Below are positions 6,278 to 9,304 of a DNA stretch of 9,304 nucleotides, piece after piece; within the stretch, counting starts at the first letter, position 1; every line of letters begins with the position of its first letter. The DNA lies in assembly GCA_021767985.1 (NCBI GenBank), contig JAASSH010000038.1, positions 1-9,304 of the forward strand, in the 5' to 3' direction. The DNA comes from Gammaproteobacteria bacterium. GTDB lineage: Bacteria > Pseudomonadota > Gammaproteobacteria > GCA-001735895. The notes below the pieces were generated by a model, which worked only from the letters and a program-made list of their open reading frames with translations, searched no databases and was not told where the DNA came from. The position numbers were made by a program, and so were the translations under genes.

Positions 6278-6278
6278 G

Positions 6279-7784
6279 ATGGCGCGGTTCGAGAGCCGAA
6301 AACTATTCAGAAAACTCTTCAGGAAAGTCCTGCAGCGCATATTTCCGAGCCTGGTCCAGTACCAGGAGGTCGACATCAATGAGACCTACAGCTTATCCGA
6401 CGGAAAGAAGATCAAGACGCACATCAGGGATTATCCCTTCGAGATAAACCTTCATCCTGACGGCAAGGTACTGCATTTGTATCCGGAGCCGGCACTCGAT
6501 TGCGGCGGCGACGGCGTTGCAACGAATAGCTATATCCTGTTTGACCCGGACATTTTCTACTCGGATATCTGCGGATTCTATCGTCTCCAGGACGAAGACG
6601 AGATTACCCTGGGAGGCGGCGATCCGGAGCAGCGCGCAATTCTCAACATTTCCAAAAAAACCCCTGCGCGCAAGCTCAGCATCAGCAATGAAGATGGATC
6701 GCTGACTTTCCAGAGCCTTGTTTCGAACCCGAAATCCAGCATCGCACCATTGCTAAAAGACAAAAAGGTGAAACGGGTGGTCAGCTGGCGGCGGAAGAAG
6801 CTGCGCAGATTGAGAGAGATTTTCGGCAATCCCATCGCATTGCTTCCGCCCGACGAAGCAATCGCGTTGCAGCAGGAGGTCAACGAAATCCTCGAACATG
6901 AAAAGTACCGTCCCAGGGATAAGGACGGCAGGCCAGGCGGTGTCGTCGCGCTGCCCGATGAATCGACAACCGTCATCGTGGGAGACCTGCATGCCAGGGT
7001 CGACAATCTGCTCCTGGTATTGAGCCAGAATAATTTCCTGGAAGCGCTGGACGCGGGCCGCGCGACCCTGGTGATCATTGGGGACGCCGTCCACCCCGAG
7101 GGCGATACCGCGTTGGATGAAATGGAGAGCTCCATGTTGATGATGGACCTTATCTTCAAACTCAAGGTCCACTTCCCGCAACAGGTTTTCTATCTCAGGG
7201 GAAATCACGATAGTTTTGCGGAGGAAATAGCCAAGAACGGCATCCCGCAGGGGCTGCTTTGGGAGAAGACGCTACGAAAGCAGCGCGGAAAGGAATATAA
7301 AAAGGAGATGAGTCGATTCTATGAGCTGCTGCCGTATGTCGCATATTCCAGGCATTTCGTTACCTGCCACGCCGCCCCCCCGGTATCTTCTACAAGCCTG
7401 AACAAGATCATCAATATCAAAACTAATCGGAATCTGTATAACGAGCTCGCAAACAACCGCCTGCGGCAAGCAAACCGGCCATCGGGTTACACCAGGTCTG
7501 ATGTAAAGAGATTCCGTAAGTGTCTCGGTCTGGCAAAGAATACGCCGCTTATCGTGGGTCATACCTGCCTGAGCCTAGACGATACGCTGTGGGAAAACGT
7601 TAACGACATCGAGAACCACCACGTGGTCTACTCCAGTGATACTGAATGGGTAGGCCTGATGGCCCAGATTGGGGACAGGTTTTATCCGTTCAGGTATCCG
7701 GCGGAGCCCATGATGTCGATTATCAACGCCGTCCCGGAAGAAGAAGAGACCAGTTCCGCACCGATAGAGCAGGCTGTTGGATGA
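6279..7784 (+). CDS. PPP-like metallophosphatase with N-terminal extension
   Basis: This is a 501-residue protein. I prefer ATG 6279, one base after the upstream stop and with GAGAGCGG before it; an in-frame TTG at 6213 would overlap the kinase gene. The calcineurin-type phosphoesterase domain occupies about 228-480: GDLH (235-238), GDAVH (268-272), GNHD (308-311), CHAAPP (His364) and GHT (His428). These are the metal-binding and catalytic motifs of serine/threonine-type or ApaH-like phosphatases, so activity is likely. The second motif differs from the usual GDxVDRG (here GDAVHPEG). The N-terminal 220 residues are not a standard phosphatase part. They start with a basic amphipathic helix (RKLFRKLFRKVLQRIF, 7-22), suggesting membrane or nucleic-acid contact. 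Next comes a beta-rich stretch (95-155) with a faint FHA-like look, then a very basic linker (163-180). No signal peptide is apparent. Protein or nucleotide substrate cannot be decided. Confidence 0.75.
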   Translation: MARFESRKLFRKLFRKVLQRIFPSLVQYQEVDINETYSLSDGKKIKTHIRDYPFEINLHPDGKVLHLYPEPALDCGGDGVATNSYILFDPDIFYSDICGFYRLQDEDEITLGGGDPEQRAILNISKKTPARKLSISNEDGSLTFQSLVSNPKSSIAPLLKDKKVKRVVSWRRKKLRRLREIFGNPIALLPPDEAIALQQEVNEILEHEKYRPRDKDGRPGGVVALPDESTTVIVGDLHARVDNLLLVLSQNNFLEALDAGRATLVIIGDAVHPEGDTALDEMESSMLMMDLIFKLKVHFPQQVFYLRGNHDSFAEEIAKNGIPQGLLWEKTLRKQRGKEYKKEMSRFYELLPYVAYSRHFVTCHAAPPVSSTSLNKIINIKTNRNLYNELANNRLRQANRPSGYTRSDVKRFRKCLGLAKNTPLIVGHTCLSLDDTLWENVNDIENHHVVYSSDTEWVGLMAQIGDRFYPFRYPAEPMMSIINAVPEEEETSSAPIEQAVG

Positions 7785-7809
7785 CGGCCCGCGTTTGGCT
7801 TAGAGCGGG

Positions 7810-7837
7810 TTATCGCAGAATTTCGATCTGGCGATAA
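7810..7837. other. Imperfect hairpin between convergent genes
   Basis: TTATCGCAGA (7810-7819) pairs with TCTGGCGATAA (7827-7837) around a 7-base loop, with one bulged G. It fills the 53-base gap between the phosphatase stop and the dUTPase stop. No T-run lies on either side, so it is at best a weak bidirectional terminator or a 3'-end stabiliser. Confidence 0.4.
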
Positions 7838-8449
7838 TCAGACCGGGTAGCGAGCCTTGAGTCCCTGGTAAACCGCTTCACGGAAATCAGCACTGTTACT
7901 ATCGAGAGTAATCAGCAGCTCTGCGAGATGTTCATTATCCTCCCTGCCATGCCATGTCTTGACATAGCTGCCGTCCTTGTAGCCGTGATCCTGGCGAAAG
8001 AAATTCAGCACGTTCTTGCCGACATAGGTTCGATACAACTGATCGAAGTCCATCCCGATCAGGGTCATGACATTGGCGAAGTCGGAAAAGTGCATCGATT
8101 TGCTGGCAATCGTGGTTTGCGCCATGTTTTCGATCGCGGCGCGGATGTCTTCGTCGTGGCGCGGATCGGACAGCTCGGCCTCGATGCGCGCGGCGACCAC
8201 CTCGTTGTCCGCATCCTGCAGCAGGTAGTCGCTCATCGCAAAGTGCATGATATCGACCAGTTCCAGCCGCACCTGCTCGAGATCGGGTTGCTGGTGCTTC
8301 CACCATTTCCAGCCGTAGTGATCGAGCATCTCCGCGCACTCGGTCCAGATCGCGCGGTACCAGGCGTTACCGGCCTGGCGCCAGTCCGGGTTGACGCGCG
8401 CGTTCATCGCGTCCTGCATTTCGAGCATTATCAGTAATTGGGCTTTCAT
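7838..8449 (-). CDS. dut: Dimeric (all-alpha) dUTP diphosphatase
   Basis: This is a 203-residue protein of the dUTPase_2 / all-alpha NTP pyrophosphatase family, the type known from trypanosomatids and Campylobacter. It hydrolyses dUTP to dUMP and pyrophosphate (and also dUDP in characterised members). It is unrelated to trimeric E. coli Dut. Family motifs are all present: LEMQDAMN (9-16), WTECAEMLDHYGWKWWKH (35-52, metal ligands Glu37 and Glu40), LELVDIMHF (62-70, Glu63 and Asp66), and GKNVLNFFRQDHGYKDGSY (144-162) followed by KTW and EDN. I chose ATG 8449 because the N-terminal helix MKAQLLIMLEMQD then begins as in relatives. The open frame continues upstream to 8557, but that overlaps the end of the neighbouring permease gene. 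The Shine-Dalgarno is weak. It lies 62 bases downstream of the permease gene on the same strand, with no evident functional link. Confidence 0.85.
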   Translation of the reverse strand: MKAQLLIMLEMQDAMNARVNPDWRQAGNAWYRAIWTECAEMLDHYGWKWWKHQQPDLEQVRLELVDIMHFAMSDYLLQDADNEVVAARIEAELSDPRHDEDIRAAIENMAQTTIASKSMHFSDFANVMTLIGMDFDQLYRTYVGKNVLNFFRQDHGYKDGSYVKTWHGREDNEHLAELLITLDSNSADFREAVYQGLKARYPV

Positions 8450-8511
8450 GGCGGGTCGCAGCACAAAAACCGAGAGTGTACCGGAGCCGTCCGGCAGCCG
8501 CCACAGTTCGG

Positions 8512-9304
8512 CTAAATACCGTACAACCAGGGCAACAAGAAACTTAAAATCGCCCACATGATAACGATCAGCGGCAGACCCGCGCGCACGAAATCGGCAA
8601 AGCTGTAGTTACCGGCGTTCATTACCAGCAGGTTGGTCTGGTAGGCCATTGGCGTCGCGAAACTCATATTGGCGCCGAATATTACCGCCAGCACGAAGGG
8701 TTCCGCCGGCTGCCCCAGCTGATGTGCGATGCCGATCGCGATCGGCGTGCCGATCACCGCGGCGGCGTTGTTGGAAACCACGTTGGTCAGCAGCGCCATC
8801 ATCGCCAGCAGCCCGCTCAGAATCATCGCCGGCGAGGCGCCCGCGGTGAACGCCACGTAGGCACTCGCGATCATATCGGCGCCGCCGGTTTCGACCATCG
8901 CGGTGCCCATCGCAAGGCTGGTCACGATCAGCAGGATAACCGAGGCGCTGAGTGCGCGAGTGGTGTCGAACCACTTGATACAGCCGGTCAGCAGCATCAG
9001 CATCACGCCGCACAGGGCGCTGACCGCGATCGGCAGCAGGCCGAATGCCGCCATCAGGATGATCCACAGCATGATAATCAGCGCCAACGGCGCTCGGCGT
9101 GAAATCGGCAGTGCTGCCTTGGCATCGAGCACCAGCAGGTTGCGGCTCGACTTCAGGCGCTTGATATTATTGACCGCACCCTGGACCAGCAGCACGTCAC
9201 CCGAATGCAGGCGCGTCTCCTCGGTATGCTCGCTACCCTGCTGGCTGGCCCACTTGTTCGAGCGGAAAAGCGCCAGTACCATCAACTGGTAACGTTCGCG
9301 GAAC
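8512..9304 (-). CDS. SLC13 (DASS)-type permease with RCK_C/TrkA-C domain, C-terminal part (cut at window end)
   Basis: The frame stays open to the window edge (the residues before Met-Val read FRERYQL), so at least the N-terminal membrane half is missing. At the visible N-terminal end a soluble segment (HSGDVLLVQGAVNNIKRL) matches the RCK_C/TrkA-C ligand-binding domain that many bacterial SLC13-like permeases carry in their central loop. After it come hydrophobic segments and the second half of the permease. These include LTNVVSNNAAAVIGTPIA, with the SNN core typical of the family, and MSFATPMAYQTNLLVMN, the matching second signature. The stop is TAG at 8512. Family members transport sulfate, dicarboxylates or related anions with Na+; arsenite- or sulfate-permease style annotations are common and unreliable. 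The substrate is not inferable here. GC content and codon use look higher than in the central phosphate genes. Confidence 0.85.
   Translation of the reverse strand, partial: FRERYQLMVLALFRSNKWASQQGSEHTEETRLHSGDVLLVQGAVNNIKRLKSSRNLLVLDAKAALPISRRAPLALIIMLWIILMAAFGLLPIAVSALCGVMLMLLTGCIKWFDTTRALSASVILLIVTSLAMGTAMVETGGADMIASAYVAFTAGASPAMILSGLLAMMALLTNVVSNNAAAVIGTPIAIGIAHQLGQPAEPFVLAVIFGANMSFATPMAYQTNLLVMNAGNYSFADFVRAGLPLIVIMWAILSFLLPWLYGI

Noticed and set aside
6578..7208. Open frames antisense to the metallophosphatase
   Set aside because: They are low-complexity serine/arginine-rich translations opposite a gene with complete phosphatase motifs.
8450..8557. N-terminal extension of the dUTPase to 8557
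   Set aside because: It would overlap the 3' end of the permease gene and adds residues not seen in dUTPase_2 proteins.
1..9304. CRISPR arrays, tRNA or rRNA genes, insertion sequences, prophage or integrase genes
   Set aside because: No regularly spaced repeats, cloverleaf-like segments, terminal inverted repeats, or transposase or integrase motifs were seen on either strand.

Overview
The window looks like a chromosomal segment of a gammaproteobacterium or a close relative, probably an uncultured or environmental lineage. I infer this from the protein flavour (PstB, DUF47/PiT and dimeric dUTPase families), the Shine-Dalgarno sites and the moderate-to-high GC; no marker gene fixes the taxon. 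Most of the window deals with inorganic phosphate or phosphoryl transfer.

Layout. Positions 1-1207 (+) are the end of a pst-type phosphate ABC transporter operon with two consecutive PstB-like ATPases: the C-terminal part of one (pstB1, cut by the window edge) and a complete second one (pstB2). Their defects are complementary. pstB1 has a good LSGGQ signature but has lost the H-loop histidine. pstB2 has intact Walker A, Q-loop, Walker B and H-loop but an LSLEEQ signature. Together they look like an obligate heterodimer with one canonical and one degenerate ATP site. No phoU follows. Positions 1335-2549 (+) encode a 2-phosphoglycerate-kinase-like P-loop kinase with two tandem ATP-cone-like repeats. 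It converges on a histidine-phosphatase gene (2599-3246, -) whose RHG motif reads RHY. Positions 3503-4183 and 4304-5569 (+) are a DUF47/PhoU-like protein and a PiT phosphate permease, closed by a clear intrinsic terminator (5593-5617).

Positions 5633-7784 (+) hold an apparently undescribed pair: a small P-loop kinase-like protein and, one base after its stop codon, a PPP-type metallophosphatase with a large N-terminal extension that includes a faint FHA-like stretch. On the minus strand, converging on this pair, are a dimeric all-alpha dUTPase (7838-8449) and the C-terminal part of an SLC13-type permease with an RCK_C/TrkA-C domain (8512-9304, cut by the window edge). These two are of higher GC and look like ordinary housekeeping or accessory genes.

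How the genes may work together (inference): two phosphate importers, an ATP-driven Pst and an ion-coupled PiT, sit around two kinase/phosphatase combinations of unknown substrate. The 2PGK-like kinase family includes archaeal 2-phosphoglycerate kinase and plant LPA1 (phytic-acid related). It is therefore conceivable that the locus makes or senses a phosphorylated metabolite linked to phosphate status. That is a hypothesis; the sequence directly shows only the families and their adjacency.
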